Assembly: GCF_013385985.1 (NCBI RefSeq)
Contig: NZ_JACAOY010000009.1
Location: 27,556-91,555 of the forward strand
Reading direction: 5' to 3'
From: Pseudomonas sp. B6002
Lineage (GTDB): Bacteria > Pseudomonadota > Gammaproteobacteria > Pseudomonadales > Pseudomonadaceae
DNA length: 64,000 nucleotides
Positions 63,960 to 64,000 of this stretch are shown here, in pieces. The notes beneath the pieces are model-generated. The model did not search any database. It saw nothing but the letters and a program-made list of their open reading frames with translations, and was not told the DNA's origin. The position numbers and the translations under genes were made by a program. The first letter of the stretch is position 1, and each line of letters opens with the position of its first letter.

Positions 63960-64000
63960 CGCCGTGCTTTTGCTTTTGACTTTGATCTTAGGCGCCCCGT
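63960..64000. other. Possible start of a further repeat or gene 3' end at the window edge
   Basis: The last bases (GCTTTTGCTTTTGACTTTGATCTTAGGCGCCCC) have a tandem GCTTTT character. On the minus strand an open frame reads KIKVKSKSTAA and stops with TAG. It may be a low-complexity element common near REPs in this group, or a short C-terminus. Cut by the edge. Confidence 0.3.

Noticed and set aside
1-64000. CRISPR arrays, tRNA/rRNA genes, insertion sequences or prophage
   Set aside because: The only repeated elements are REP pairs with non-uniform spacing and short direct repeats; no transposase, integrase, phage structural gene or RNA-gene signature was recognised by eye.

Overview
The window is 64 kb of a high-GC (about 60%) Pseudomonas chromosome, most likely from the Pseudomonas fluorescens group. 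The evidence is the codon usage, the many short REP/REPIN palindromes of the GTGGGAGC and TGTAGGAGC types between genes, and gene sets typical of that group (urt transporter, NrtR/pncA/pncB/nadE, cbtAB, Tsx with a purine-nucleoside permease). No rRNA, tRNA, CRISPR array, prophage or insertion sequence was seen. It is an accessory-metabolism stretch: small catabolic or transport modules, each with its own regulator, separated by REPINs.

Left part (1-17.9 kb). A GntR regulator faces a PcaB-like lyase, a DctA-type carrier and a class II fumarase. A leftward group follows: amidase, amino-acid binding protein and Cys/Met PLP lyase, then an AraC regulator and an arginase-family enzyme. A tight operon comes next: a GlpA-like FAD/[2Fe-2S] dehydrogenase, a second flavoprotein, an FGGY kinase lacking the glycerol-binding Arg, and an APC permease. 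A convergent DeoR repressor and shared TTCGGTCA boxes go with it.

Centre (18-35 kb). A leftward urea-type ABC transporter (urtA-E, no urease nearby) diverges from a giant sensor in which an NCS1 permease is joined through a Cys-rich module to a hybrid histidine kinase. A LuxR-type response regulator overlaps its 3' end. TACGTCA half-sites lie between the two transcription units. This is the most interesting locus of the window. Next is an IclR-controlled operon combining a spermidine/putrescine-type ABC importer with an HcnABC/opine-oxidase-like dehydrogenase.

Right part (35-64 kb). The NAD salvage operon pncA-pncB-nadE diverges from its Nudix repressor nrtR. A polyol locus is reduced to a binding protein, a sorbitol dehydrogenase and an AraC regulator. 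Tsx and a purine nucleoside permease follow, then a quinone oxidoreductase/XapX/AraC group, a 56-residue metallothionein, paired YdcZ-type transporters with a LysR, an orphan Phd antitoxin, mntH, and a hydrolase fused to a YaaW-like domain. Then come AraC/EamA, RidA/LysR, a HigBA-type toxin-antitoxin pair, a Kef-type antiporter, and a cobalamin section (cobF, a histidine phosphatase, a B12 riboswitch, cbtB, cbtA). The window closes with DUF4865/LysR and a REP cluster.

All functions are read from sequence motifs and recall of families; no database search was possible.
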